Source of the DNA: Parasphingopyxis algicola
GTDB taxonomy: Bacteria > Pseudomonadota > Alphaproteobacteria > Sphingomonadales > Sphingomonadaceae
DNA length: 64,000 nt
Assembly: GCF_013378075.1 (NCBI RefSeq)
Contig: NZ_CP051131.1
Location: forward strand, 496,001-560,000
Direction of reading: 5' to 3'
The position numbers and the translations under genes are program-made. How positions within the stretch are numbered: the first letter of the stretch is position 1; the number at the start of each line of letters is the position of its first letter. This document shows, one piece after another, positions 36,467 to 45,342 of this stretch. Below the pieces are notes generated by a model, which was given only the letters and a program-made list of their open reading frames with translations, had not been told where the DNA came from and made no database searches.

Positions 36467-37854
36467 GCAGTATTTCCATCATCTGGTTCCGCCGCGATCT
36501 CCGTTTGTCCGATCAGGCGGCGCTTGTGGCCGCCGCCGCCGGGGGACCGGTCATTCCCGTCTATGTCCTCGACGACGAAACGCCCCAGCATCGCATAATG
36601 GGTTCGGCGTCGCGCTGGTGGCTGCATCATTCGCTCGATTCGCTTGACAAAAGCCTGCGCGACAAGGGCTCGCGGCTGATCCTGCGGCGCGGCGCGAGCG
36701 CGACGATCCTCGCCGATATCGCGGCCAAGGCCGGGGCATCGGAAATCCACGCGCTGCGCCATTACGAGCCCTGGTGGCGCAACGCGGAACGCGACCTGAA
36801 GGACGCGCTGCCCGACGGCGTCGCGCTCTGCCTGCACGACGGAAATTACCTGATGCCGCCGGGCGCGGTGACGACCGGCAGCGGCGACCCGTACAAGATC
36901 TACACACCCTTCTGGAAATCGCTGCGCGAGCATATGCCGCCGGCCGAGCCGGCCCGCACGCCGCAGACGATCGATGCGCCCGGGAAATGGCCGGCCAGCG
37001 ACGATCTCGGCGATTGGGGTCTGTTGCCGACCAAGCCCAACTGGGCCACCGGCTTCGACGTCTGGAGTCCGGGCGAGGCGGGCGCGCGGCGCAATGTCGA
37101 CAGTTTCGTCGACAAGGCGACGCGCTACGATAATCGCCGCAATTTACCCTCTGTCGAAGGCACCGCGCGCCTCTCGCCGCATCTCCATTTCGGCGAGGTG
37201 TCGCCCGCCTATGTCTGGCACCGCGTATCGGGGCCCGGCCGCGACGTCACGACCTTCCAGAAGGAGCTGGTCTGGCGCGATTACGCCCAGAATGTCATCT
37301 GCCAGTTCCCCCGATATGGCGGGGAGGGCTATCGCGACCAGTTCGACGCTTTTCCCTGGCGCGATTTCCGCTCTTCGGCCGTACGTGAGGAATTTGACCG
37401 CTGGTGCAGGGGCGAGACCGGCTATCCGATCGTCGACGCCGGGATGCGCGAGCTCTGGGCGACGGGCTGGATGCACAACCGCGTCCGCATGATCGCCGCG
37501 AGCTTCCTCATCAAGCATCTCCTGATCGACTGGCGCGAGGGCGAGCAATGGTTCTGGGACACGCTCGTCGACGCCGATTACGGATCGAACGCCACCAACT
37601 GGCAATGGGTCGCCGGCACCGGCGTCGATTCCAACATGTTCGTGCGGATCATGGCGCCGCTCAGCCAGTCCGAGAAATTCGACGCGGGCGACTATATCCG
37701 CCGCTGGGTGCCCGAGCTGGCGGACATCGACGATCCCTATGTCCACGATCCCGAAGAGCATGGCTGCCGGCCGGAGGATTACCCGGCCAAGATCATCGGC
37801 CACCGCGAAGCGCGGCAGCGGGCGCTCGACGCCTATAAAAAGGTCAAGGCATAA
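36463..37854 (+). CDS. phr: Deoxyribodipyrimidine photolyase
   Basis: Light-driven repair of cyclobutane pyrimidine dimers. The protein is 463 residues with an N-terminal alpha/beta antenna domain (IIWFRRDLRLSDQAAL) and a C-terminal FAD domain (SPHLHFGEVSPAYVWHR, GYPIVDAGMRELWATGWMHN, WQWVAGTGVDS). The conserved Trp/Asn/Arg residues of class I photolyase FAD binding are present, favouring repair rather than signalling. Start overlaps the preceding hydrolase gene. A hairpin with a U-run follows at 37971. Confidence 0.96.
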   Translation: MSSISIIWFRRDLRLSDQAALVAAAAGGPVIPVYVLDDETPQHRIMGSASRWWLHHSLDSLDKSLRDKGSRLILRRGASATILADIAAKAGASEIHALRHYEPWWRNAERDLKDALPDGVALCLHDGNYLMPPGAVTTGSGDPYKIYTPFWKSLREHMPPAEPARTPQTIDAPGKWPASDDLGDWGLLPTKPNWATGFDVWSPGEAGARRNVDSFVDKATRYDNRRNLPSVEGTARLSPHLHFGEVSPAYVWHRVSGPGRDVTTFQKELVWRDYAQNVICQFPRYGGEGYRDQFDAFPWRDFRSSAVREEFDRWCRGETGYPIVDAGMRELWATGWMHNRVRMIAASFLIKHLLIDWREGEQWFWDTLVDADYGSNATNWQWVAGTGVDSNMFVRIMAPLSQSEKFDAGDYIRRWVPELADIDDPYVHDPEEHGCRPEDYPAKIIGHREARQRALDAYKKVKA

Positions 37855-37862
37855 CCCCCGTA

Positions 37863-37946
37863 CGTCATTCCGAACTTGATCCGGAATCCAGAGCCCAAAG
37901 CGATATCGCCTACCGCCCTGGACCCCGGATCAAGTCCGGGGTGACG
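37863..37946. repeat. Palindromic repeat, family D
   Basis: CGTCATTCCGAACTTGATCC (left) mirrors GGATCAAGTCCGGGGTGACG (right) over 84 bp, with inner ATCCAGAGCCC / CCCTGGACCCC. It lies 8 bp after the photolyase stop. Confidence 0.88.
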
Positions 37947-37970
37947 GTCACCCAAATGCAGATATGGAAG

Positions 37971-37992
37971 CGTTGCCCTGGGCAACCTTTTT
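37971..37992 (+). terminator. Intrinsic terminator after phr
   Basis: GTTGCC (37972-37977) and GGCAAC (37981-37986) form a 6-bp stem with loop CTG followed by CTTTTT. This is the clearest classical terminator in the window and ends transcription from the korA-phr side before the cfa gene. Confidence 0.7.
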
Positions 37993-38019
37993 GGGCCATA
38001 AGCCCGCGCAGGAGGGGTT

Positions 38020-39297
38020 ATGGCGAGCAGTCCGTCACCGCGCGGGGAGCATCTGCTGAAGGCGGATCGCGGTTTTTCGACCGGATCGTCCCGGCTGTCG
38101 CGCCTGTTCGCGCCCGGTTTCCACAAGCTGCTCGACCGGATCGACGCCGGCCTCGCGACAGGGCAACTCGACGCACGGCTGCCCGACGGCGAAACGCGCA
38201 TATTGGGCGGCCGGGCGCCGGGCGTCGCCGCCGAGATCGAGCTCACAAGCTGGCGGCCGCTGATCCGGCTCATGACGTCGGGCTCGGTGGGCTGGTATCG
38301 CGGATGGGCCGAGGGCGAATGGGCGAGCCCCGCGCCCGAAAAGCTGTTCGAACTGTTCGTCGTCAACCAGGAAACGCTCGGCAATACCGGGCGCGCCAAG
38401 GGCCTCGCGCGCTGGGTCAACCGCCAGGCGCACCGGATGCGCGCCAACAATCGCGAAAACGCTCGCCGCAACATCGCCGCCCATTACGATCTCGGCAACG
38501 ATTTCTACGCCAGTTGGCTCGATCCGAGCATGACCTATTCGAGCGCGGTGTTCGCCGAACCGATCGGCGGGGAGGAAGATCTCGAAGCGGCGCAGCACCG
38601 CAAGCTCAAACTGCTGCTCGACCGGCTCGACCTCAAGCCCGGTGACCGGCTGCTCGAGATCGGCTGCGGTTGGGGCGGGCTGATGGAGGTCGCGGCGCGC
38701 GACTATGGCGCGGAGGTCACCGGTATCACGCTCTCGACCGAGCAGAAGGCCCATGCCGAACAGCGGCTTGCCGATGCGGGGCTCGCCGGCCAGTGCCGGG
38801 TCGAGCTGACCGACTATCGCGACGTTGCGGGCAGCTTCGACGCCGTCGCCAGCGTCGAGATGGTCGAGGCGGTCGGCCAGGAATATTGGCCCGCCTATCT
38901 CGGCGCGATCGCCGCGCGGCTGAAGCCCGGCGGGCGGGCCGCGATCCAGCTGATCTCGATGGACGCCGGGATGTTCGAGGGCTATGCGGCGAACACCGAT
39001 TTCATCCAGACCTATGTGTTTCCGGGCGGCATGCTGATCGAGGAAGGCCGGTTTGCGCATATCGCCCGCGAACAGGGCCTCAGCTGGCGCGACCGCACGG
39101 GTTATCACACCCATTATGCCGAGACGCTGCGGCGCTGGCGCGCGAATTTCGACCGGGCGATCGCCGAGCAGCGCCTGCCGGACGGGTTCGACGCGCGGTT
39201 CCACGATCTGTGGCGCTATTATTTGATGTATTGCGAAGGCGGGTTTCAGGCCGGCGGCATAGACGTCGCGCAGGTGACGCTGGTGAAAGAGGATTAA
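38020..39297 (+). CDS. cfa: Cyclopropane-fatty-acyl-phospholipid synthase
   Basis: A SAM-dependent enzyme adding a methylene bridge to unsaturated acyl chains of membrane phospholipids. The protein is 425 residues; the central NIAAHYDLGNDFYASWLDPS and MTYSSAVF are the family signature, LEIGCGWGGLMEVAARDYG is SAM motif I, ITLSTEQKAHAEQRL follows, and the C-terminus has WRYYLMYCEGGFQAGGID. GGAGGGG precedes the ATG. A second, non-enzymatic-seeming N-terminal domain (residues 1-130) is normal for the family. The next gene is separated by a family B repeat. Confidence 0.95.
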   Translation: MASSPSPRGEHLLKADRGFSTGSSRLSRLFAPGFHKLLDRIDAGLATGQLDARLPDGETRILGGRAPGVAAEIELTSWRPLIRLMTSGSVGWYRGWAEGEWASPAPEKLFELFVVNQETLGNTGRAKGLARWVNRQAHRMRANNRENARRNIAAHYDLGNDFYASWLDPSMTYSSAVFAEPIGGEEDLEAAQHRKLKLLLDRLDLKPGDRLLEIGCGWGGLMEVAARDYGAEVTGITLSTEQKAHAEQRLADAGLAGQCRVELTDYRDVAGSFDAVASVEMVEAVGQEYWPAYLGAIAARLKPGGRAAIQLISMDAGMFEGYAANTDFIQTYVFPGGMLIEEGRFAHIAREQGLSWRDRTGYHTHYAETLRRWRANFDRAIAEQRLPDGFDARFHDLWRYYLMYCEGGFQAGGIDVAQVTLVKED

Positions 39298-39315
39298 TGG
39301 GGCTCAACATTTTTC

Positions 39316-39421
39316 CGTCATTGCGAGAAGGCCCGAACTTGTTTCGGGGCGACGCGGCAATCAAGAGCCGCAAAGCGTATCGCCAGCCGCTCTGGATTGC
39401 TTCGCTGCGCTCGCAATGACG
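39316..39421. repeat. Palindromic repeat, family B copy 4
   Basis: CGTCATTGCGAGAAGGCCCG and GCTGCGCTCGCAATGACG ends with inner GGCAATCAAGAGCCGC / GCCGCTCTGGATTGC. It occupies most of the gap between cfa and the serine hydrolase gene. Confidence 0.88.
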
Positions 39422-39449
39422 TATTGAATACATCGACACGGGAACGAAA

Positions 39450-40649
39450 ATGAAGAAACTGATCTTGGCTACTGCTGCAACGTTTGGACTGGCGCTCGCC
39501 TCCCCCGCAAACGCGCAAGACACGGCCGAAGCGGAAAGCCACGTCCCAACCGATCTCAATATCCTGATGTGGACGCAGCCGCAGCGCGATTTCGCCTTTC
39601 CGCGGATGGAGGAACTCGCGCCGGTCCGCACGATCCCCAATGCCGACACGTTCCGCGAACTCCCGCGCGGCCCCGGTCTCGATCTCGCGATTGCGATCGA
39701 CGGCGAGAGCTGGACGCTCGACCGCTATTTCGCGGACCAGCGCGCCGCGGGCGTCATCGTCATCCATAATGGCGAGGTCCGGCTCGAACGCTATCGGATG
39801 GGCGCCGATGTCGATACCCGCTGGACGAGCTTCTCGGTCGCCAAGTCGCTGACCTCCACCCTGGTCGGAGCGGCGATCGCCGACGGCCATATCGCGTCGC
39901 TCGACGCGCCCGTCACCGATTACATCCCCGAGCTTCGGGGCAGCGGCTATGACGGCGTGACCGTCCGCCAGCTGCTGACGATGACCTCGGGCGTGCGCTG
40001 GAACGAGGATTATACCGATCCCAATTCGGACGTATCGCTGTTCAACCAGGTCACGCCCGAGCCCGGCGTGGACCCGGTCGTCACCTATATGCGCACGCTG
40101 GAAAGCGAGGTCGAACCCGGCACGCGCTGGCAGTACAATACCGGCGAGACCAACCTGATCGGCGTGGTCGTCGCCAACGCCGTCGGCATGCCGCTCGCCG
40201 ACTATCTGTCGCAGAAGATCTGGTCGCGCATCGGCATGGCGCAGGACGGCGAATGGATCGTCAATGCGGGCGGCAACGAGATCGCCGGCTGCTGCATCTC
40301 GGCGACGGTGCGCGACTATGCGCGCTTCGGGCTGTTCGTGCTGGGCGGCGGCACGATCGGCGACGAGCGCGTCGTCCCAGAAGGCTGGTTCGCGGCGGCG
40401 GGCACCCGCCAGGCCGATATCGGCGCGCCGGGCCGCGGTTACGGCTATCAATGGTGGACCTTCGACGATAGCAGCTTCGCCGCCCAGGGCATCTTCGGCC
40501 AGGGCATTTTCATCGATCCGGCGCGGAATTTGGTGATCGCGAGCAATGGGAATTGGCCGGTGGCGAGTGAAGCGGGGTATCGGGAGCGGCGCAATGCCTT
40601 TTACCGCGCGGTGCAGATGGCGGTGGATGCGGAGGGGGGCGGAGAGTAG
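39450..40649 (+). CDS. Beta-lactamase-family serine hydrolase (secreted)
   Basis: A 399-residue protein with signal peptide MKKLILATAATFGLALASPA cleaved near ANA. The class C beta-lactamase/penicillin-binding fold is indicated by SFSVAKSLTS (S-x-x-K catalytic motif near residue 129) and YNTGETNLIGVVV (Y-x-N-like motif). It is a member of the large esterase/DD-peptidase-like group rather than a proven antibiotic-resistance enzyme. It lies after a repeat and upstream of the helix-turn-helix gene. Substrate unknown. Confidence 0.92.
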   Translation: MKKLILATAATFGLALASPANAQDTAEAESHVPTDLNILMWTQPQRDFAFPRMEELAPVRTIPNADTFRELPRGPGLDLAIAIDGESWTLDRYFADQRAAGVIVIHNGEVRLERYRMGADVDTRWTSFSVAKSLTSTLVGAAIADGHIASLDAPVTDYIPELRGSGYDGVTVRQLLTMTSGVRWNEDYTDPNSDVSLFNQVTPEPGVDPVVTYMRTLESEVEPGTRWQYNTGETNLIGVVVANAVGMPLADYLSQKIWSRIGMAQDGEWIVNAGGNEIAGCCISATVRDYARFGLFVLGGGTIGDERVVPEGWFAAAGTRQADIGAPGRGYGYQWWTFDDSSFAAQGIFGQGIFIDPARNLVIASNGNWPVASEAGYRERRNAFYRAVQMAVDAEGGGE

Positions 40650-40722
40650 ATGCCAGTTTGCGGTTGAGGGTCGAATCTGGGTTTTCGGCATATTAGCTCC
40701 ATTCCAAAAAAACCCTATTTCC

Positions 40723-40753
40723 TTGAAATGTTGGAAAACATCTGACCTATACT
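40723..40753 (+). promoter_or_regulatory. Candidate promoter giving a leaderless transcript
   Basis: TTGAAA (40723-40728) and TATACT (40748-40753) with a 19-bp spacer lie just before the ATG at 40759. A transcript would start about at the ATG, and no Shine-Dalgarno is visible, so translation may be leaderless. Confidence 0.5.
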
Positions 40754-40758
40754 GTCGG

Positions 40759-41520
40759 ATGACGGACAAATCGCTGCCCACCGAACCCGCCACGCGGCAC
40801 CCCGAAACCGCCAAGGACACCGGTTTCTTCTACGCGGACGGCCGGCCCGTTCCGCCGACCCATCCCGATCATGGGCCGATGGAGAATCTGCCGCGCCAGG
40901 CGGATGGGAGTTTCGCGGCTTATTATTATTGTTCGAAAGAGGAGCTGGCGGCCGCCGAGGTCGATCGTCCGCCCGCGCGTCGCCAGCGGCATGACGGCTG
41001 GACGCCCGACCGGATCGAAAGATTCCTCGAAGCACTGCGCTCCACGGCCAGCATCAAGGATGCCTGCCGGATCGTCGGCATGTCGCGCCAGTCGGCCTAT
41101 AACCTCTATAATCGCGAAGAAAGCGCGCATATCCGCAAGGCGTGGGACGAGGCCTTGCGCGCCTGCACCAATGTCCTCGCCACGACGGCGTTCGACCGGG
41201 CGGTTAACGGCACCGAGGAGCAAGTCTATTACAAAGGCGAGTTCGTCGGGTGGCGGGACAGATATGACAATCGCCACCTGCAATGGATGTTGCGGGTGCG
41301 CGATCCGCTGAACTGGGCGCCGCTCACCGAATTGGAGGGCTGGATGCGCCAGCGCGGCCTCGAAAAGCCCGAAGCGATCGAACCGTCCTTGCGCCGACTC
41401 ACCGAGGCCGAGGAAGAGTGGAGCCGGAGACTGCCGGGAGAAGAGGGTGAGCCGCCCGCGACGCTGCCCGAACCAGCGGAGGACCGGGGCGGCAATGGGG
41501 CAGAAGACGAGAAATCCTGA
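40759..41520 (+). CDS. Helix-turn-helix protein (terminase small-subunit-like)
   Basis: A 253-residue protein not assigned to a named family. The N-terminal third is disordered and Pro-rich; residues about 75-115 (RIERFLEALRSTASIKDACR, IVGMSRQSAYNLYNREES) form a clear helix-turn-helix resembling phage small terminase or Psq DNA-binding domains. The rest (LATTAFDRAVNGTEEQVYY, RYDNRHLQWMLRVRDPLNW) is conserved in a decayed relative at 45343-45495. The C-terminus is Glu/Pro-rich. It may be a domesticated regulator. Start is inferred to be leaderless. Confidence 0.8.
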   Translation: MTDKSLPTEPATRHPETAKDTGFFYADGRPVPPTHPDHGPMENLPRQADGSFAAYYYCSKEELAAAEVDRPPARRQRHDGWTPDRIERFLEALRSTASIKDACRIVGMSRQSAYNLYNREESAHIRKAWDEALRACTNVLATTAFDRAVNGTEEQVYYKGEFVGWRDRYDNRHLQWMLRVRDPLNWAPLTELEGWMRQRGLEKPEAIEPSLRRLTEAEEEWSRRLPGEEGEPPATLPEPAEDRGGNGAEDEKS

Positions 41521-41571
41521 ACGGCGGCTGTGTGTCCACTATGTCAACTTAGGCTACTGCATTGCATGAAG

Positions 41572-41689
41572 CGTTATTGCGAGGAGGGCCGAACTTGTTT
41601 CGGTCCGACGCGGCAATCCAGAGCCGCGAACGATACCGATTGAGGCTCTGGATTGCTTCCCCCGGCACGAGCCCGGGGTCGCAATGACG
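41572..41689. repeat. Palindromic repeat, family B copy 5
   Basis: A diverged copy: CGTTATTGCGAGGAGGGCCG on the left, GGTCGCAATGACG on the right, inner GGCAATCCAGAGCCGCG / AGGCTCTGGATTGC. It lies between the HTH gene and the convergent AbgT gene. Confidence 0.82.
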
Positions 41690-41736
41690 GCGTTTCCAAT
41701 CTGGATCGTCATGACTATGCCGCAGTCCGCCACCGC

Positions 41737-43326
41737 CTAGGGCGTGTAATAGGTCGGCGATCCCGGTCCGACCGGGAACCCGAGCACGAAGGTCCAGACG
41801 AAGAAGAATATCGACCAGGTGATGATGAAGAAGATCGTATAGGGCAGCATCATCGCGATCAGCGTGCCGACGCCGAGATTGCGTTCGTACCGCGTCGCCC
41901 AGGCCAGTATCAGTCCGAAATAGCTCATCATCGGCGTGATGATATTCGTCGTCGAATCGCCGATCCTGTAGGCCGCCTGGATCGCCTCGGGCGCGTAGCC
42001 GATCAGCATCAGCATCGGCACGAAGATCGGCGCGGTGACCGCCCATTGCGCCGAGGCCGAGCCCAGCGACAGGTTGATCATCGCGCATATCAGGATGAAA
42101 AAGAAAAACAGCGCGGGTCCGGTCAGCCCGCTCTCCTGCAGGAATTGCGCGCCGGTCACCGCCGTGATCGCGCCCAGATTGGTCCAGCCGAAAAAGGCGA
42201 CGAACTGGGCGGCGAAAAAGACCAGCACGATATAGAGGCCGAGCGAGGAGAGCGCGGCGGCCATCGCGTCGATCACGTCGCGATCGGTCTTCATCGTGCC
42301 GACCGCCCGGCCATAGGCATAGCCGATGGCGACGAAGAAGATCAGGATCCAGACGACGAAACCCTGGAAGAAGGGCGAATCGATGCGGTCGCCGGTTTCC
42401 GGATTGCGCAATATGCCCCAGTCGGGAACCAGCGTGAGCGCCATCAGGCCGAGCACGCCGAGCAGCGCGATACCGGCCCAGCGCAGACCCTTCCTCTCAT
42501 TCTGCTCGAGCGGTTGCATCATATGGTCGTCGAGGATCGTCGGGTCCGCCTGGGAGGGGTTATATTTCCCGAGCTTCGGCTCGACGATGTAGATCGAGAC
42601 CAGCGAGCCGACGATCGTGATCAGGAAGGTGGAGGCGACCATGAAGTACCAGTTGGCGGTCGCCAGCACGACATAGTCGGGATCGATCAGGCGCGCGGCC
42701 TCCTGGGTGATGCCCGCGAGCAGCGGATCGATCGTGCCGATCAGCAGGTTGGCGCTGTAGCCGCCCGACACCCCGGCGAATGCGGCCGCCATGCCGGCCA
42801 GCGGGTGCCGGCCCAGCGCATAATAGATCGCCGCGGCCAAGGGGATCAGCACGACATAGCCGACTTCCGATGCGGTATTGGAGACGATCCCGGCAAAGAC
42901 GATCGCGACCGTCACGAGCTTGGGCGGTGCGCCCAGCACCATGCTGCGCACGGCGGCCGAGAGGAGGCCTGACTGCTCGGCGACGCCGACGCCGATCATC
43001 GCCACCAGCACCACGCCGAGCGGCGCGAAACTGGTGAAATTGCCGACGAGATTGGTGAAGATGCGCCGCACGCCGTCGCCGTCGAGCAGGCTGACCGCGC
43101 GGATCATGCCGTCTTCGGCGACGCCGGGCGCACCGGCCGGCCGCGGGTCGACGACCGCCACGCCCATCCATCCGAACAGGCCCGAGACGACGACGATCCC
43201 CACCGCCAATATGGCGAACAGGGTCACCGGATGGGGCAGCAGGTTGCCGAGCCATTCGACGCCGTCGAGAAAGCGGGTGAAGGCGTTGCGGCGCGGTTCA
43301 ATCGCCTGCTGCTGACCGTCGGCCAT
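41737..43326 (-). CDS. AbgT family transporter (p-aminobenzoyl-glutamate type)
   Basis: A 529-residue inner-membrane transporter with about 12 spans and two re-entrant loops. The signature NLLPHPVTLFAILAVGIVV at the N-terminus and EVGYVVLIPLAAAIYYALGR, FAGVSGGYSANLLIGTIDPL are typical of AbgT. Homologues import p-aminobenzoyl-glutamate or export sulfonamides. ATG 43326 is used since GGAGA lies upstream; the open frame extends to 43446. No abgA/abgB peptidase is next to it, although an M20 peptidase occurs at 24.6 kb. Confidence 0.93.
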   Translation of the reverse strand: MADGQQQAIEPRRNAFTRFLDGVEWLGNLLPHPVTLFAILAVGIVVVSGLFGWMGVAVVDPRPAGAPGVAEDGMIRAVSLLDGDGVRRIFTNLVGNFTSFAPLGVVLVAMIGVGVAEQSGLLSAAVRSMVLGAPPKLVTVAIVFAGIVSNTASEVGYVVLIPLAAAIYYALGRHPLAGMAAAFAGVSGGYSANLLIGTIDPLLAGITQEAARLIDPDYVVLATANWYFMVASTFLITIVGSLVSIYIVEPKLGKYNPSQADPTILDDHMMQPLEQNERKGLRWAGIALLGVLGLMALTLVPDWGILRNPETGDRIDSPFFQGFVVWILIFFVAIGYAYGRAVGTMKTDRDVIDAMAAALSSLGLYIVLVFFAAQFVAFFGWTNLGAITAVTGAQFLQESGLTGPALFFFFILICAMINLSLGSASAQWAVTAPIFVPMLMLIGYAPEAIQAAYRIGDSTTNIITPMMSYFGLILAWATRYERNLGVGTLIAMMLPYTIFFIITWSIFFFVWTFVLGFPVGPGSPTYYTP

Positions 43327-43450
43327 CAAGGTCTCCAATCGAGATCGTACCGGATACTGCCGCGACCGGAGAGCGCGCAGCGCGAAGCCAACCTTATGAT
43401 TACAAGGCAGAAGCGAGTCCAGAGCGGCACCGGCGGCGCGCTTCACCGGA

Positions 43451-43469
43451 CCGCCCCCTGTCGGGGCGG
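43451..43469. other. GC-rich hairpin in AbgT/secreted-protein spacer
   Basis: CCGCCCC (43451-43457) and GGGGCGG (43463-43469) form a perfect 7-bp stem with a 5-nt loop, in the 270-bp divergent gap. No U-run follows. Nothing else recognisable lies in this gap. Confidence 0.4.
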
Positions 43470-43596
43470 GCCGTTCACGCGGCCTTCATGGAATCCGCAT
43501 AGGGTGGGCGCCTGGGCTTCGGACGGGCGTCCATCGGCGATGCGCGTCGGGAGCGCCGTTCGACATTCGGCACAAGGATTGGGACACCGGCATTCC

Positions 43597-44019
43597 ATGA
43601 CCATCGCAGCACCCCTGGGAACGATCGTCATCCTGACAATGGCGCTGGTTGCAGCGCCCGCCGACGGGACGGGCGCCCGCGAATGGCGCGGGCAATGCGA
43701 ATATGCCGACCGGTTCGCGCCGCTGTTGGAGCAGGGCGATCATTCCTTCGCCCTGTGCGATTCGGTCGCGATCGATCCGGGCGGCGATCGCGATACGTTC
43801 GATTTCCGCCGCGACAGCTGGGGATCGATGATCCGCTTCGAAGGCGCGCTGGCCGGCGATCGCATGGCCGTCAGCCATATACGGCTTCGCGCCAACGAAC
43901 CGCGACCGGCCACCGGAACCTGCGAGATTTTCCATCGCGGCGAGGCGCTTTCGACGATCGCCTGCGTCGCGACCGCGCGCGGGCAGACCTATGTCGCCAA
44001 TTTCGTGCCGCGGCGGTAG
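43597..44019 (+). CDS. Small secreted hypothetical protein
   Basis: A 140-residue protein with signal peptide (MTIAAPLGTIVILTMALVAA). The mature part has four Cys (GQCEYADRF, FALCDSVAID, GTCEIFHR, STIACVA), likely forming two disulfides. No domain is recognised. ATG 43597 is chosen because the signal peptide starts there; the open frame extends upstream to 43231 through the promoter region. Confidence 0.72.
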   Translation: MTIAAPLGTIVILTMALVAAPADGTGAREWRGQCEYADRFAPLLEQGDHSFALCDSVAIDPGGDRDTFDFRRDSWGSMIRFEGALAGDRMAVSHIRLRANEPRPATGTCEIFHRGEALSTIACVATARGQTYVANFVPRR

Positions 44020-44057
44020 CGGCGGCAGCTTCGCCACGAGCAATCGAAGCCGGCCGC

Positions 44058-44109
44058 TTGACGCGAAAATCGCGATCTGTTCTAGTGTTTTATGTAAGTA
44101 ATGCACTAG
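44058..44109 (+). promoter_or_regulatory. Promoter with overlapping inverted repeat upstream of serine hydrolase
   Basis: TTGACG (44058-44063) and TCTAGT (44081-44086) with a 17-bp spacer form a candidate sigma-70 promoter. CTAGTG (44082-44087) and CACTAG (44104-44109) are a perfect inverted repeat overlapping the -10 box, a typical operator position. The regulator is unknown. Confidence 0.5.
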
Positions 44110-44118
44110 GAGTCGGCA

Positions 44119-45303
44119 TTGAAACATTTTCACTCAATCGCAGCCGTAGCGTGTCTGCTGGCTTTCTCCGGTTCCGCCGCGCACGCGCTGTCGGGCGCAG
44201 GCCCGTCGCCGGGCGACGCGGCCGTGCCTTCGGAAATCTCCGAAAGAGCGCAGCAGCTCGTCGCCCAACCCGGGATCGCCGCTCTCGGCATTGCGATGAT
44301 CGAGAATGGCGAAGTCCAATGGGCGGCGGCCTATGGCCAACAGGCGCCCGGCGTACCGGCATCGACGGACACGATGTTCAACACCGCCTCGGTCGCGAAG
44401 ACGATTATCGCCGAGACGGTTCTCCGGCTCGTCGGCCGGGACGGAATGTCGCTCGACGATCCGATCGCGGAATTTTACCGGCATCCCGATCTGTCCGCCG
44501 ATCCGCGCTATGAACAGCTGACGCCGCGGCTGATCCTGTCGCATCAGGCCGGTCTGCTGAACTGGCCCTATCTGTACGACGACGGAAAGCTCGCCTTCGT
44601 AGCCGATCCCGGCCAGGGAGAGATCCGCTATTCGGGCGCCGGCATCCGGATCCTCGCGCGCTATCTCGAAGAACGGTTCGGGGCGTCCTATCCCGATATC
44701 GTCCAGCAGACCCTGCTCGACCCGCTCGGCGTGACCGGCATATCGGTTCGGCGAACACCCGATCTGGCGGGCCGGGTGCCGCAGGCGCGGACGCCGGACG
44801 GCCGCACCTTCCCGCCCTTCACGAGATCGGAAGAGGGCGGCGAGATCGAAATCGGGCAATGGAGCGCTGCCGACAATCTTTTCGCGAGCGTGGAGGGATA
44901 TGCGGACCTGCTCACCAGGGTGATCGCCGGCGAGGGTCTGAGCCCGGAAATGGCGGAGGAACGCCAGCGGCTGCATTCCAGCTCGGAAACCGAGCTCGGC
45001 TATCAATGCATCCTGCCCGCGGAAGAATGCCCGAGCCCGTTGGGTTTCGGCCTTGGCTGGACGCTGTTCGGCGAACCCGATCGCATGATCCTCAACCATA
45101 GCGGCAACGATTTCGGCGAACATGCGCAGGTCTATTTCAGCCCGCAAAGCGGCGACGGCCTGGTCCTTTTCTTCAGCGGCGGCAATGCCTGGGTCGCCGG
45201 CCTCGAACTGATGGAACTGGTCGATCCCGATCTGCGCATGGCGCGCCACTATCGCGCCCTGTACGAGCGCATGCAGGCGCAACAATCCGCCGAAGCGGAA
45301 TAG
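44119..45303 (+). CDS. Beta-lactamase-family serine hydrolase, second copy type
   Basis: A 394-residue secreted serine hydrolase. It begins at TTG 44119, supported by AGGAG 7 bp upstream and by a good signal peptide (AAVACLLAFSGSAAHA); no ATG is available. NTASVAKTIIAETVL carries the S-x-x-K catalytic motif near residue 94, IRYSGAGIRILARYLEERFG the Tyr-Ser motif, and NHSGNDFGEHAQVYF near the C-terminus corresponds to the third (HxG) motif. It is not closely similar to the 39450 paralogue. Likely acts on peptides or esters in the periplasm. Confidence 0.92.
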   Translation: MKHFHSIAAVACLLAFSGSAAHALSGAGPSPGDAAVPSEISERAQQLVAQPGIAALGIAMIENGEVQWAAAYGQQAPGVPASTDTMFNTASVAKTIIAETVLRLVGRDGMSLDDPIAEFYRHPDLSADPRYEQLTPRLILSHQAGLLNWPYLYDDGKLAFVADPGQGEIRYSGAGIRILARYLEERFGASYPDIVQQTLLDPLGVTGISVRRTPDLAGRVPQARTPDGRTFPPFTRSEEGGEIEIGQWSAADNLFASVEGYADLLTRVIAGEGLSPEMAEERQRLHSSSETELGYQCILPAEECPSPLGFGLGWTLFGEPDRMILNHSGNDFGEHAQVYFSPQSGDGLVLFFSGGNAWVAGLELMELVDPDLRMARHYRALYERMQAQQSAEAE

Positions 45304-45342
45304 GCGCGCGGTCGGCAAGTCGCGCTTCCCGGTCCATCGGTT

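Noticed and set aside
41653-42972. 439-codon plus-strand frame opposite the AbgT gene
   Set aside because: Highly charged low-complexity shadow with no recognisable domain.
39450-45303. The two beta-lactamase-fold proteins as antibiotic-resistance genes
   Set aside because: They carry the S-x-x-K motif but match the broad esterase/DD-peptidase-like group; nothing ties them to resistance.
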